Shown here: positions 33,689 to 41,348 of the stretch, in pieces
Layout: the number at the start of each line of letters is the position of its first letter
Position numbering within the stretch: position 1 is the stretch's first letter
Notes under the pieces: generated by a model
What the model was told of the DNA's origin: nothing
The model's database searches: none
What the model saw: the letters and a program-made list of their open reading frames with translations, nothing else
Source of the DNA: JAMXLO01 sp041487355
Lineage (GTDB): Bacteria; Pseudomonadota; Alphaproteobacteria; Acetobacterales; Acetobacteraceae
NCBI GenBank assembly: GCA_041487355.1
Contig: JBGPND010000012.1
Coordinates: 1 to 52,284 of the forward strand
Length of the DNA stretch: 52,284 bases
Direction of reading: 5' to 3'
Translations under genes and position numbers: made by a program

Positions 33689-35049
33689 CACTTGGCGAAC
33701 ACCAGGATCGTCTCGGACTGGATGGCGATCGCTCCGCCCGATCGTTTGGTGAGCAGGCCGCGCGATTTGATGCCGTCCACCAGCTTTAGCGTCAACCGCA
33801 TTCCATGCCGTTCGAACAGTTCGGTGAGGAAGAGCGACGAAGTGAACGGCATGCCGCACACCGTGTTGTCGCCGATCACGACAACCGCCTTGCCGTCGGG
33901 CTTGAGCACTCTCGCCACTTCTTCGATTGCCTTGTCCATCTCGCAGAGGTAGTGCGCGCAGATGGCCGCCCGGACCCGGTTGAGCCTTGCGAACGTCCGG
34001 ATGAGTTCGTCGGCACCGCATATTCCGGTCTCGGGGATGGCCGACAACGCCGATTTGGGGAAGTGCTCGCGTCCGATCGATCCGTTCTCAAGTTGCTTCA
34101 ACGTTCTCGGCTCGGTCATCCCGAGCCAGCCCAGGCTCAGGCTTGAGGCACGGACGTACTTCTGGGCGCCAGCGTATGGCGGTGAGGTCAGCACGAGACC
34201 CACCGAGTTCTTCGGGAGCGCGGTGCGTTCAGAAGTCGACGCTTCACGGGGCCTTCCGAGCTTTCGGGCATCTGTGCCAACGCATCGGGTTGATACTTCG
34301 CATCCATACAACCGCAGCAGTTCCCTCTGGCGCTGCAAGTTGGCAGTAAACTGATCGCTGAACACCGACCATACCGGCCGCGCCGGGGATTGTTCGCCAT
34401 CGAATGAGGACTTGGTCCGAACGGGTACCGAGTATCGACGATCAGCTCTACTGCATTTCCGAGCTGTGGCCGAGAAGGTCGCCCAGACGAAGTCGTCAGA
34501 CTCATGCGCGGAGCACTCAGCGATGGCACACCGCAGTCGAGCCAGGTCCAGCTTAGCTAGCGGAGTGTACCAATGGTCCATGTTTACAACCCAAGGCGGC
34601 GACGCCTCCGCGATTTGGTCGAAGCGGCCCTTGATCTCAAGCAGCAGGTTGGATGTTCGAGCGATGTCGATCGGGGTTGTTTTTGCGGACGTTATCAAGC
34701 GAGCGAGAGGGTTTACGTCCGCGTAGAGCGCCTGTCGTCCCGACAGATTGGCTTCCAAGGCAACCGTCCCCGTGCCAGCGAACGGGTCGAGAACCGTCTC
34801 GCCTCCACCCACCCAACCTCTTGCAGCAAGAAAGAAGTGTGCAATTTGCGGCAGCAGTTTTGCGGGATAAGAATGAAGATAGTGAGTGGCCCGCTCGCCA
34901 ACCTTGATCCATGGAACAAGATCGCGAAATGAAACGGATAGCGACTCGCCTGCTGCCTGGTATTCGTGATGCAGCTTGACGAGCATCGCCGTCGTATCGG
35001 CCGGGTAGGCCTCGCTCGTGCCGGTACCGGGTGTCGCATCCGGCGACAC
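33688..35049 (-). CDS. DNA amino-methyltransferase (TSPPY type) of defence-like operon
   Basis: A 453-aa SAM-dependent DNA methyltransferase. Motif X-like HYLHSYPAKLLPQ (about 56-68) is followed by motif I DPFAGTGT (88-95), YADVNPLA, and the catalytic TSPPY (288-292). Variable residues 130-285 would hold the target-recognition part. A KPDGKAVVVIGDN strand follows. TSPPY enzymes methylate the exocyclic amine of cytosine (N4) or adenine (N6). The annotated start is GTG 35049 with AAGG five bases upstream; no ATG with a good site exists. It is the first gene of a four-gene operon and no restriction nuclease lies beside it. Confidence 0.85.
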   Translation of the reverse strand: MSPDATPGTGTSEAYPADTTAMLVKLHHEYQAAGESLSVSFRDLVPWIKVGERATHYLHSYPAKLLPQIAHFFLAARGWVGGGETVLDPFAGTGTVALEANLSGRQALYADVNPLARLITSAKTTPIDIARTSNLLLEIKGRFDQIAEASPPWVVNMDHWYTPLAKLDLARLRCAIAECSAHESDDFVWATFSATARKCSRADRRYSVPVRTKSSFDGEQSPARPVWSVFSDQFTANLQRQRELLRLYGCEVSTRCVGTDARKLGRPREASTSERTALPKNSVGLVLTSPPYAGAQKYVRASSLSLGWLGMTEPRTLKQLENGSIGREHFPKSALSAIPETGICGADELIRTFARLNRVRAAICAHYLCEMDKAIEEVARVLKPDGKAVVVIGDNTVCGMPFTSSLFLTELFERHGMRLTLKLVDGIKSRGLLTKRSGGAIAIQSETILVFAK

Positions 35050-35490
35050 CGAAACCTTCGAGGCGGTAGATGTCGTACTGGGAATTGGTGGATCTCCTCC
35101 TCACCGCCGCTGGTCCGGCGACATGACTGGTGGCCGGCGGCAAGGCTAGCATGGCAAGGTGAAGGAAGGGTCTGTCTGCTCAGTTTAGCGCCATGCCATT
35201 GAGGTGGGAAGAGTAGGCTAGACCCGAACTGCCAAGCGTTCGGAACCATCCATGACTGCCGAAGGTGCGTTGCCGGCATTTATGGTCGCTTTCGCGGAAT
35301 GAACCGTTGCGGCTGTACGACCCCAATGGGAGCAATCCTGCCCGTGAAGCAGCACGGCGAATGTCTGCCTTCGGGACTTGCTCGGTAGCCGCCAGCGATA
35401 AACATCGGCCCAGCAACCGAAATCCACCCCGCGCCATCTCCTGAATATATTCCTTGACACCCCGCCGCCATCGATGTTCTTGTTTCGTTC
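35050..35490. other. Gene-free upstream region of the defence-like operon
   Basis: 441 bp between the methyltransferase (minus) and the plus-strand gene at 35491. GGAGGAG occurs near 35095 on the minus strand but no good start follows it in the methyltransferase frame. TTGACA (35453-35458) may be a -35 for the plus-strand gene. A minus-strand frame crosses 35218-35490 and continues antisense into the next gene; I do not call it, although its end (35218-35440) might be an old coding remnant. No integrase or attachment repeat is visible. Confidence 0.45.
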
Positions 35491-36165
35491 ATGTCCGCCG
35501 CAGCCACCACTCCAACCGACCAGCCCGAACCCGCCGCCACGGACCAGCCCAGCCGTTCCGGGCGCCTGCTCGATCTCGTCCGCAAGCTGATCGACTACGG
35601 CAAACAGCTCGCCGCCTCGTTGCAACAGCGCGCCCTGCCCAGCGACCTCGCCTCGACCACACGCAGCTTCGGCACCAGCGACATCGCCCTGATCCTGGCG
35701 CGCATCACCCGTGGCCTGCACCGCGCCATCGCGCTCGAGACCAGTCTCGAACGCGGCGCCGCCCGCCTGGACGTAGCACCGCGGCCCCTCGCCGCTCGGG
35801 CGCCCCGCCAGAAGCGTGCCGCCCAGCCGGCCGCCGAGCCACCCCCCTTGGGCGCCGACGAGGCCGACGCAAGTCTCGTCCGCTTCCCCACGCCGGCGCG
35901 GATCGCGGCCGAAATCCGCCGCCGGCCGGCCGGCGCCGTCATCGCCGATATCTGTCGCGATCTCGGCATCACGCCCAACCATCCGTTATGGCGGGAACTC
36001 AGTGAGTTGATCGTCCGGCACGGCGGCAACCTCGCCACGCTCTACAAGGACATCAGCCAGCGGGTGTTCGCGATCCCCGACCCAGGCCGCACCGGCATCA
36101 CGCCTGCCGCGACGCCGCCACCACGTCCACCATCGCCAGGACCCGCCGGCACCGGACCGCCCTGA
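35491..36165 (+). CDS. Conserved hypothetical protein, Acetobacteraceae type
   Basis: A 224-aa soluble protein. A Pro/Ala/Thr-rich start (1-22) is followed by the helical segment RLLDLVRKLIDYGKQLAASLQQRA (about 25-48), then SFGTSDIALILARITRGLHRAIALE (about 59-83). A basic Pro-rich linker leads to a second conserved block, PTPARIAAEIRRRPAGAVIADICRDLGI with HPLWRELSELIVRHGGNLATL, and a Pro-rich tail. I recall multi-copy relatives in Acetobacteraceae without a known function. GC content is high again here, so it marks the end of the low-GC operon. No ribosome site is obvious before the ATG. Confidence 0.72.
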   Translation: MSAAATTPTDQPEPAATDQPSRSGRLLDLVRKLIDYGKQLAASLQQRALPSDLASTTRSFGTSDIALILARITRGLHRAIALETSLERGAARLDVAPRPLAARAPRQKRAAQPAAEPPPLGADEADASLVRFPTPARIAAEIRRRPAGAVIADICRDLGITPNHPLWRELSELIVRHGGNLATLYKDISQRVFAIPDPGRTGITPAATPPPRPPSPGPAGTGPP

Positions 36166-36251
36166 ACGCGTCGCCCCGCGACATTTTCCCGAACTGACCG
36201 CAGGGCCAGCGTGGCGTTGACGCGCCCGGGCGCTGGCGCTACTGTGAAACC

Positions 36252-36488
36252 ATGAAGAACATCACAGTATCACTGGATGACGAGACCTATCGCAAAGCAC
36301 GCATCCGGGCAGCCGAGTTGAACACCTCGGTCTCCGCCATCGTGAAGCGGTTCCTCAGCGAGCTGGGCAGCGGCGAGAGCGAGTTCGAGCGCCTGAAGCG
36401 CCAGGAACGCGAGCTGCGCCTGCGCATCAAAGGTTTCAGTGCCGGCGACAACCTGACGCGGGACGAGGTGCACGAGCGCGGCGCCTGA
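36252..36488 (+). CDS. CopG/VapB-like antitoxin (ribbon-helix-helix)
   Basis: A 78-aa protein. MKNITVSLDDETYRKARIRAAELNTSVSAIVKRFL is a classic ribbon-helix-helix DNA-binding domain; the remainder (about 45-78) would wrap the toxin. It pairs with the PIN-domain toxin at 36795. Their junction is broken by a 302-bp palindromic element that begins right after the stop codon TGA (36486-36488). If the element is removed, the antitoxin stop would lie one base before the toxin ATG, the normal compact arrangement. Confidence 0.85.
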   Translation: MKNITVSLDDETYRKARIRAAELNTSVSAIVKRFLSELGSGESEFERLKRQERELRLRIKGFSAGDNLTRDEVHERGA

Positions 36489-36790
36489 TACCAAATCCCG
36501 CCGACGATGACCCATGTGCTGCGTTTATCGTCATGGCCGGGCGTGTCCCTACGACATTCACACATCTTTCGCATGCCGATGTTGCTCAAAGCTCGCTTGT
36601 ATCGTCATGACCAGGCTTGTCCCGGCCATCAGAAGCGACAGACTGCCGGTGGCGATGGCCGGGACAAGCCCGGCCACGACGTAGAAGGCATCCACAAACC
36701 TTCATGCCCGCCGAATGTGTGAATCTTGTAGGCCCAAGGCCGGCCATGACGGCTGAAACCGCCATGAGTCCCTCTTACCAAGCTTCGGTA
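36489..36790. mobile_element. MITE-like palindromic element with nested insertion
   Basis: A 302-bp non-coding element between antitoxin and toxin. Its ends TACCAAAT and TTCGGTA are inverted with one mismatch (TACCAAA/TACCGAA). TGA occurs just before (36486-36488) and just after (36791-36793), a possible 3-bp target duplication. CGTCATGGCCGG (36529-36540) pairs with 36740-36751. Inside lies a second unit of about 185 bp bounded by CCTACGACATTCACACAT (from 36548) and its imperfect inverse ending near 36732, with two further GGCTTGTCCCGGCC-type stems. Its outer form matches the element at 1-122. No transposase is encoded. Confidence 0.65.
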
Positions 36791-36794
36791 TGAC

Positions 36795-37205
36795 ATGCCG
36801 CATTTCCTGGACACCAATGTCCTGATCTACTCGATCAGCGACAACCCGGCCGAAGCCGAAAAGCGCCGTCGGGCGGAGGAACTGCTGGCCGATGACGACG
36901 GCGCATTGTCGGTCCAGGTGCTGCAGGAGTTCTATGTCCGGGCAACCCGGCCGACGCGGGCGGGACGATTATCGCACGATTTCGCGGTCGGCCTGATCGC
37001 CGCATGGTGCCGCTTCCCGGTCCAGGCCATCACCCTCCCGATCCTCACCGGTGCGCTGGAAATCAAGGCGGCGCATGGATACTCGTACTGGGACAGCGCC
37101 ATCATTGCCGCCGCGCGCGCGCTCGGGTGCGACCGGCTCTACTCGGAGGATCTCGCGCATGGCCGCGAGATCGACGGCGTGACGATCGTCAACCCGTTCC
37201 GCTGA
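36795..37205 (+). CDS. VapC-like PIN-domain toxin
   Basis: A 136-aa ribonuclease toxin. The PIN acidic residues are visible: Asp in FLDTNVLIYSI (about 4-14), Glu in VLQEFYVRA (about 44-52), and the WDSAIIAAARALGCDRLYSEDL segment (about 99-120) with its Asp residues. VapC toxins cut tRNA or rRNA. The start at 36795 directly follows the right end of the palindromic element, and no ribosome site is seen before it, so expression may be reduced compared with an intact vapBC operon. Confidence 0.88.
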   Translation: MPHFLDTNVLIYSISDNPAEAEKRRRAEELLADDDGALSVQVLQEFYVRATRPTRAGRLSHDFAVGLIAAWCRFPVQAITLPILTGALEIKAAHGYSYWDSAIIAAARALGCDRLYSEDLAHGREIDGVTIVNPFR

Positions 37206-37227
37206 CGCCCAAGGCTGCTGTCGCGAC

Positions 37228-38148
37228 TCAGGCTGCGGCGCGGAAGGTCCGCGGAATGCCGGCCTTGGGGAGCTGCCCATGCATCGGCTCGTCGGGCAGG
37301 CCCTCATGTAGCAGGCGGCGCGCGTCGAGCAGCTTTGCCAGATCGATGCCGGTTTCGAAGCCCATGCTCTCGAGCATGAACACCAGGTCCTCGGTGACGA
37401 CATTGCCCGACGCGCCCGGCGCGTAGGGACAGCCGCCCAGGCCGGCGAGGCAGGAATCGAAGGCACGGATGCCCTCCTCGAGCCCGGCCAGCGCATTGGC
37501 AATGCCGAGGCCGCAGGTGTCGTGCAGGTGCAGACCATAGAGCGTGTCGCCGATCGCGTCGCGGGTGGCGCGGACCACTTCCTTGATTTGCGCCGGATGC
37601 GCGTAGCCGACGGTGTCGGCCAGCATGATCTGATCGACGCCGGCATCCGCCAGCCCCTTGGCCAACGCCACCGTCTTCGCCGTCGGCACTATACCGTCGA
37701 TCGAGCAGCCGAAAGCGGTGGAGCAGCCGGCGACCACCGGCACCTTGCGCGGCTGCGCCTTCAGCCAGTCCATGATCTCCCGCATCATGGCGATCGACTG
37801 CTGTGGCGTGCGGTTCAGGTTGGCCATGCTGTGGCCTTCGCTGACCGAGATCGGAATGCTGATCTTGTGCACGCCGGCGTTGTAGGCGTTCTGCACGCCA
37901 CGCAGATTGGGCGCCAGCGCCTGCACGATCAGGCCGGGAATTTTCAGGCACTGCTCCACCACCTCGGGCGTATCCGACAGTTGCGGGATCACCCGTGGCG
38001 GGACAAAACTGCCGACTTCGATCTCCTTCACGCCCGCGGCCGCGATAGAGGCGATCCAGCGGACCTTGGCCTCGGTGGTCATGCGCGTCTTGGCGATCTG
38101 CAGCCCATCGCGCGGACCGACTTCACAGATGGCAACGTGTTGTTTCAT
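37228..38148 (-). CDS. Hydroxymethylglutaryl-CoA lyase
   Basis: A 306-aa TIM-barrel lyase splitting HMG-CoA to acetoacetate and acetyl-CoA. EVGPRDGLQ (about 9-17) holds the catalytic Arg-Asp, GLHLHDTCGLG the metal-binding histidines, and GLGGCPYAPGASGNVVTED (about 235-253) the conserved cysteine loop. GGAGG lies before the ATG. Within the HMGL-like group a citramalyl-CoA or related lyase is also possible. It is divergent from the enoyl-CoA hydratase at 38268. With the CoA-transferase at 22-23 kb it suggests leucine- or branched-acid-type catabolism, but the genes are 14 kb apart. Confidence 0.92.
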   Translation of the reverse strand: MKQHVAICEVGPRDGLQIAKTRMTTEAKVRWIASIAAAGVKEIEVGSFVPPRVIPQLSDTPEVVEQCLKIPGLIVQALAPNLRGVQNAYNAGVHKISIPISVSEGHSMANLNRTPQQSIAMMREIMDWLKAQPRKVPVVAGCSTAFGCSIDGIVPTAKTVALAKGLADAGVDQIMLADTVGYAHPAQIKEVVRATRDAIGDTLYGLHLHDTCGLGIANALAGLEEGIRAFDSCLAGLGGCPYAPGASGNVVTEDLVFMLESMGFETGIDLAKLLDARRLLHEGLPDEPMHGQLPKAGIPRTFRAAA

Positions 38149-38267
38149 GGTGGCGATACCTCCGTGCGGCGCAGCCTGCTGCCAGCGCTGCCTGTGCGCA
38201 AGACCTGGGCACGGATGAGAATCTCCCGCAGACTGCCGGCGCGGATCAGTTGCAGGAGTGTGAAACG

Positions 38268-39002
38268 ATGAGCGTGGTCACGACGGAAGAACGCGGACCG
38301 GTCTCGGTCATCCGCATCAACCGCCCGGAAAAGCTGAACGCGATCTCCAGCGGCGTGGCGGTCGAGCTGCAGCAGGCGTTCCAGACATTCGACGCGTCCG
38401 AGCAGCGTGTCGCGATCCTCAGTGCCGCCGGCGAGCGCGCCTTCACCTCCGGCGCCGACGTCACCGATCTGCCGGAGCTGTGGCGCGCCATCCCCACCGT
38501 CGGGTTCACGTCGGAAAAGCCGATCATCGCCGCCACGTCGGGATGGTGTGTCGGCGGCGGCATCGTCATGGTGATGATGTGCGACCTGATGGTGTCCACC
38601 GAGAACACCATATTCTATTACCCGGAGGCGAAGCTCGGGATCACCGGCGGCATGATCAGCTCATTGGTCTCGCGCATGCCGCACAAGCTGGCGATGGAGA
38701 TGATGCTGCTGGGCAGCAAGATCGGCGCCCAGCGCGCGTATGACGTGGGGTTCGTGAACCGCGTGGTGCCGAACGGCCAGCACGAGACCGAGGCACTGGC
38801 CATGGCGAACGAGATGCTGGACTCCGCGCCGCTGGTGATCGGCGCGCTGAAGCGGCTGGCGAGCGAGGTGCTGCCGATCGGCCCGGTGGAACGCATGGTC
38901 GCCGTCAGCCAGACGCTGGGCCGCGTGCGCGCGAGCGAGGATGCGCAGGAGGGCGTTCGCGCGTACAGGGAACGGCGCAAGCCGAACTTCCGCGGGCGTT
39001 GA
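38268..39002 (+). CDS. Enoyl-CoA hydratase/isomerase family protein
   Basis: A 244-aa crotonase-fold protein. INRPEKLNAISSG, the oxyanion motif AFTSGADVTDL (about 65-75) and SGWCVGGGIVMVMMCDLMVS (about 93-112) are present; FYYPEAKLGITGGM carries the Glu-containing loop. The start at 38268 has AGGAG nine bases upstream; a TTG at 38250 is unlikely. It probably hydrates or isomerises an enoyl-CoA feeding the divergent HMG-CoA lyase. The SnoaL-like gene follows by 13 bp and is probably in the same transcript. Confidence 0.88.
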   Translation: MSVVTTEERGPVSVIRINRPEKLNAISSGVAVELQQAFQTFDASEQRVAILSAAGERAFTSGADVTDLPELWRAIPTVGFTSEKPIIAATSGWCVGGGIVMVMMCDLMVSTENTIFYYPEAKLGITGGMISSLVSRMPHKLAMEMMLLGSKIGAQRAYDVGFVNRVVPNGQHETEALAMANEMLDSAPLVIGALKRLASEVLPIGPVERMVAVSQTLGRVRASEDAQEGVRAYRERRKPNFRGR

Positions 39003-39015
39003 GGGAAGCGGGGAA

Positions 39016-39465
39016 ATGTCAGCAGTGCATCCGGACGATGTCGCAGGCGTGACGGCCTGGTTCGAGACCCTCGCCGCGCAGGTACGCGAGGTGGATTTTG
39101 TCGGCGCGCGACCGATCTTTGCGCCCGACATGGTCGCGTTCGGCACCTTCAGCGACTTCATGACCGGACGCGACGCTGCCGAGCAGCAGCAATGGCGCAA
39201 TGTCTGGCCGCACATCGATGGGTTCCGTTGGCGGGCCGACATCAAGGCGATCGTCTCGCCGGACCGGTTGCAGGCGGTCGGCATGGGCGTGTTCGATTCC
39301 ACCGGCTATCGGCAGGACGGCACACCATACGATCGCCCCGGTCGTGCCACGGTGGTGTTTGTGCGCCCCAGCACGGACGCGCCGTGGCTCGCCCAGCATA
39401 CGCACCTGTCGCTGTTCCGCGACGTGCCGACGCGGAGCTTCAAGAGCAAGCCCGAAAAGCGCTGA
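39016..39465 (+). CDS. Nuclear transport factor 2 / SnoaL-like protein
   Basis: A 149-aa protein with the cone-shaped NTF2 fold expected from WFETLAAQVREVDFVGARPIFAPDMVAFGTFSDFMTGRDAA, then WRNVWPHIDGFRW and a C-terminal strand set (TVVFVRPSTDAPWLAQHTHLSLF). Proteins of this kind are small ligand-binding or isomerase/hydrolase domains; the catalytic residue cannot be assigned. The start at 39016 has a GGGAAG/GGGGAA run upstream and lies 13 bp after the hydratase stop. An operon partner in CoA-ester catabolism is likely. Confidence 0.78.
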   Translation: MSAVHPDDVAGVTAWFETLAAQVREVDFVGARPIFAPDMVAFGTFSDFMTGRDAAEQQQWRNVWPHIDGFRWRADIKAIVSPDRLQAVGMGVFDSTGYRQDGTPYDRPGRATVVFVRPSTDAPWLAQHTHLSLFRDVPTRSFKSKPEKR

Positions 39466-39775
39466 TCACACCATTGCATGTATCGCTGCGGCGGAAACGG
39501 CTTGTTGGCGATTGCCGACAGAAAATGCAACGCTGGCCGGGAATCCCCGCGACCGGCGTCACGAGGAGGAAGCGATGACATGCCATCGCAGCCTCTTGCC
39601 ACAAATTGTGGTAATCCTGCGCATTCGCGTCAAAACTTGTGGCCGGGCTTGACCCGGCCATCATTATCGGTCGGCGGTAAGAGACGGGCCAGCCTGCTCG
39701 CAGGCTCGCCTACTCCCTGCTGTACTGCAGCCAGCCACCTCTTGCGCCACCTTCGGAGTGATCCGGGTTCTGGTT
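39466..39775. repeat. Gene-free region with dispersed hairpin repeats
   Basis: 310 bp without a gene. GGCCGGG-CTTGA-CCCGGCC (39641-39659) is a short form of the repeat seen at 48-78 and 36529-36751. AGCCTGC and GCAGGCT (39691-39706) form another stem. Nothing else supported. Confidence 0.55.
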
Positions 39776-40018
39776 TCAGCCGCCCCCTTGTCGCTCCTCG
39801 ATGCAGTCTATCGCATCCTGCACGGTGCGGATCCGCTCGACGTCCGCCGCGGGGACTTCGACAGCGAACACCTCTTCGAAGGCTATGATCAGCTCAACCG
39901 TGTCGAGGCTATCGGCACCAAGATCATCGACCAGCGATGCCTCGGGAAGCACCGCAGCCGGCTTGATGCCGAGATGCCCGCTGATGATCGCCACAACCTT
40001 CGCGGCAACGTCGACCAT
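39776..40018 (-). CDS. Acyl carrier protein
   Basis: An 80-aa acidic protein. LVDDLGADSLDTVELIIAFEE (about 29-49) contains the DSL motif whose Ser accepts 4'-phosphopantetheine. GGAG lies close before the ATG. It carries acyl chains for fatty-acid or specialised lipid synthesis. No fabD, fabF or fabG is adjacent, and the sequence differs from housekeeping AcpP (AAVLPEASL, VEVPAADVERIRTV), so it is probably an extra ACP with a dedicated job; the nearby desaturase and lpxD would fit a lipid-modification theme, which is inference. Confidence 0.9.
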   Translation of the reverse strand: MVDVAAKVVAIISGHLGIKPAAVLPEASLVDDLGADSLDTVELIIAFEEVFAVEVPAADVERIRTVQDAIDCIEERQGGG

Positions 40019-40113
40019 GTTCTCCGACCTTCCCGGGCGGAAGCAGCACGCCCTCTGCCTCCGCGCCTGAGGCAGTCACCCGGCGACGCTGCGCCTCAAA
40101 TGGGGCCGGCACG

Positions 40114-40521
40114 TTATGATGCGGCGGGCATCGGCAGCGCATAACCGACCTTGGCACAGGTCGCCTCGGTGGCCTGAAGCAGGCCGGCTGCTCTCATCCA
40201 ACTCGGCCGATCGAAGCGACGCGTGTCGTAGCTGCGGTATCTCGTCGCGTTGATGCGGAACTCCGCCCATTGGATATCATCGGTCCTGTCCACATCGGGT
40301 ACGTCCGCGAGCGCGTCCTGCTTCGGGTGCCGCTGCAGCCACATCTGACCGATCAGACTGGCGAGCTCCTCGACGCGCCGCATCGCATCCTTGATGGAAT
40401 CAGACGGCTGGTAGTTGCCAGTGAACGGATTCCATACCTCAAAGACAAAACCATCTGCGTCACTTCGATCCGCCTGCCGAGTGATCTTCAGCGACGGTCG
40501 ACTCAATCTCTGCCGATTCAC
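40114..40521 (-). CDS. Hypothetical protein, 135 aa
   Basis: A frame starting at GTG 40521 with GGAG six bases upstream, 16 bp after the TIGR02300 gene stop, so probably co-transcribed. A basic N-terminus is followed by GFVFEVWNPFTGNYQPSDSIKDAMRRVEELASLIGQMW (about 23-60), then an acidic DVPDVDRTDD stretch and RINATRYRSYDTRRFDRPSWMRAAGLLQ. No family is recognised. The same frame is open upstream through the preceding gene, which I treat as chance. Confidence 0.6.
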   Translation of the reverse strand: MNRQRLSRPSLKITRQADRSDADGFVFEVWNPFTGNYQPSDSIKDAMRRVEELASLIGQMWLQRHPKQDALADVPDVDRTDDIQWAEFRINATRYRSYDTRRFDRPSWMRAAGLLQATEATCAKVGYALPMPAAS

Positions 40522-40537
40522 TTGATTCTCCGAAAGC

Positions 40538-40870
40538 TCAGGAGAGTGCTTCGCTCCTGCCAGGGTCGATCTCGATATCGCCCTCGACTTCATCGCCCTC
40601 GACTTCGTCCTCGGCCTCGTCGGCTGCTTCTTCGTCCGCGGCGTCGGGCACGCTCCCAGCCTCTGCATCGTCATCGGCGATGACTGGAACCGGCTGGCGG
40701 TGCAGACGCATGCTCCCGATCGGGCCGCGAGAAGGCCGGAGCACGCGTGGTTTCTCCGGCGGTTGTTGAGCGCCGCACTTCGGGCATATGGCGGGCGACC
40801 TGTTCAGGTCATAGAAGCGCTCACTGCAGCCCGCGCAGGTACACTTGGTGCCGAGTTCCGGCCTGCCCAT
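40538..40870 (-). CDS. TIGR02300 (FYDLN acid) family protein
   Basis: A 110-aa protein. GRPELGTKCTCAGCSERFYDLNRSPAICPKCGA shows the family signature: four Cys in two CxxC-type pairs around FYDLN. The second half is very acidic and low in complexity (DAADEEAADEAEDEVEGDEVEG). It is a conserved alphaproteobacterial family of unknown role, possibly zinc-binding. ATG 40870 is preferred over a GTG one codon earlier. Its presence supports the taxonomic assignment. Confidence 0.9.
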   Translation of the reverse strand: MGRPELGTKCTCAGCSERFYDLNRSPAICPKCGAQQPPEKPRVLRPSRGPIGSMRLHRQPVPVIADDDAEAGSVPDAADEEAADEAEDEVEGDEVEGDIEIDPGRSEALS

Positions 40871-40991
40871 CACGTATTCCTAAGAACGAGCCCGACGGCA
40901 GCGCCTGAAGGCTTGTTCGTCGTCATGGAGCGAAGCTGGCCTCCAGGTGGCAGAGGCGACTGCCTCCGCCATTGGCATCTTCATTCAGGTG

Positions 40992-41348
40992 TCAGCCGGA
41001 CTTCAGCGTGTGAAGCTTGTCCGAACAGGCACGCGCAAGCGCGTTGTCGGGAGACGTCTTACTTCCAACAGTCGCCCAGCCCGCCTTCATGACGAGGTCG
41101 CTGCGCGAGTATGACGATTGCTCCGTTTGGAACTTGGCGAGCGTGGCATGGTCGGGATCCAGCTGGGCCTTCATCACGCAGAATGGGACGAGCGCCACGA
41201 CGACCGCCGCGTCGGCCCGCTCCTGCGCGAGTTGCTCGGCGGTCCCCTGTGTTGTCCATCCGAGTTGGGAGAAGCCGACAGTGGCCATTGCGACCGCGCC
41301 GACCGCCGCGCCCCAAAGTCCGGGCTTAAGCCAGACAGGAATTTGCAT
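40992..41348 (-). CDS. Hypothetical membrane-anchored protein
   Basis: A 118-aa protein with one N-terminal transmembrane segment (about 10-26, GLWGAAVGAVAMATVGF) and an exported or cytosolic domain with two Cys (VPFCVMKAQLDPDHATLAKFQTEQ, ARACSDKL). The start at 41348 (MQIPVWLKPG) is chosen for the topology; a TTG at 41396 extends the frame. I recall similar proteins of unknown function in alphaproteobacteria. Confidence 0.7.
   Translation of the reverse strand: MQIPVWLKPGLWGAAVGAVAMATVGFSQLGWTTQGTAEQLAQERADAAVVVALVPFCVMKAQLDPDHATLAKFQTEQSSYSRSDLVMKAGWATVGSKTSPDNALARACSDKLHTLKSG

Noticed and set aside
33688..35049. Methyltransferase operon as a classic type II or III restriction-modification system
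   Set aside because: No endonuclease, helicase-nuclease or specificity subunit is recognisable among the other three genes.
35218..35982. 254-codon minus-strand frame between the methyltransferase and the gene at 35491
   Set aside because: Most of it is antisense to a recognisable conserved gene. Its last 70 codons look somewhat protein-like, so an old remnant cannot be excluded.
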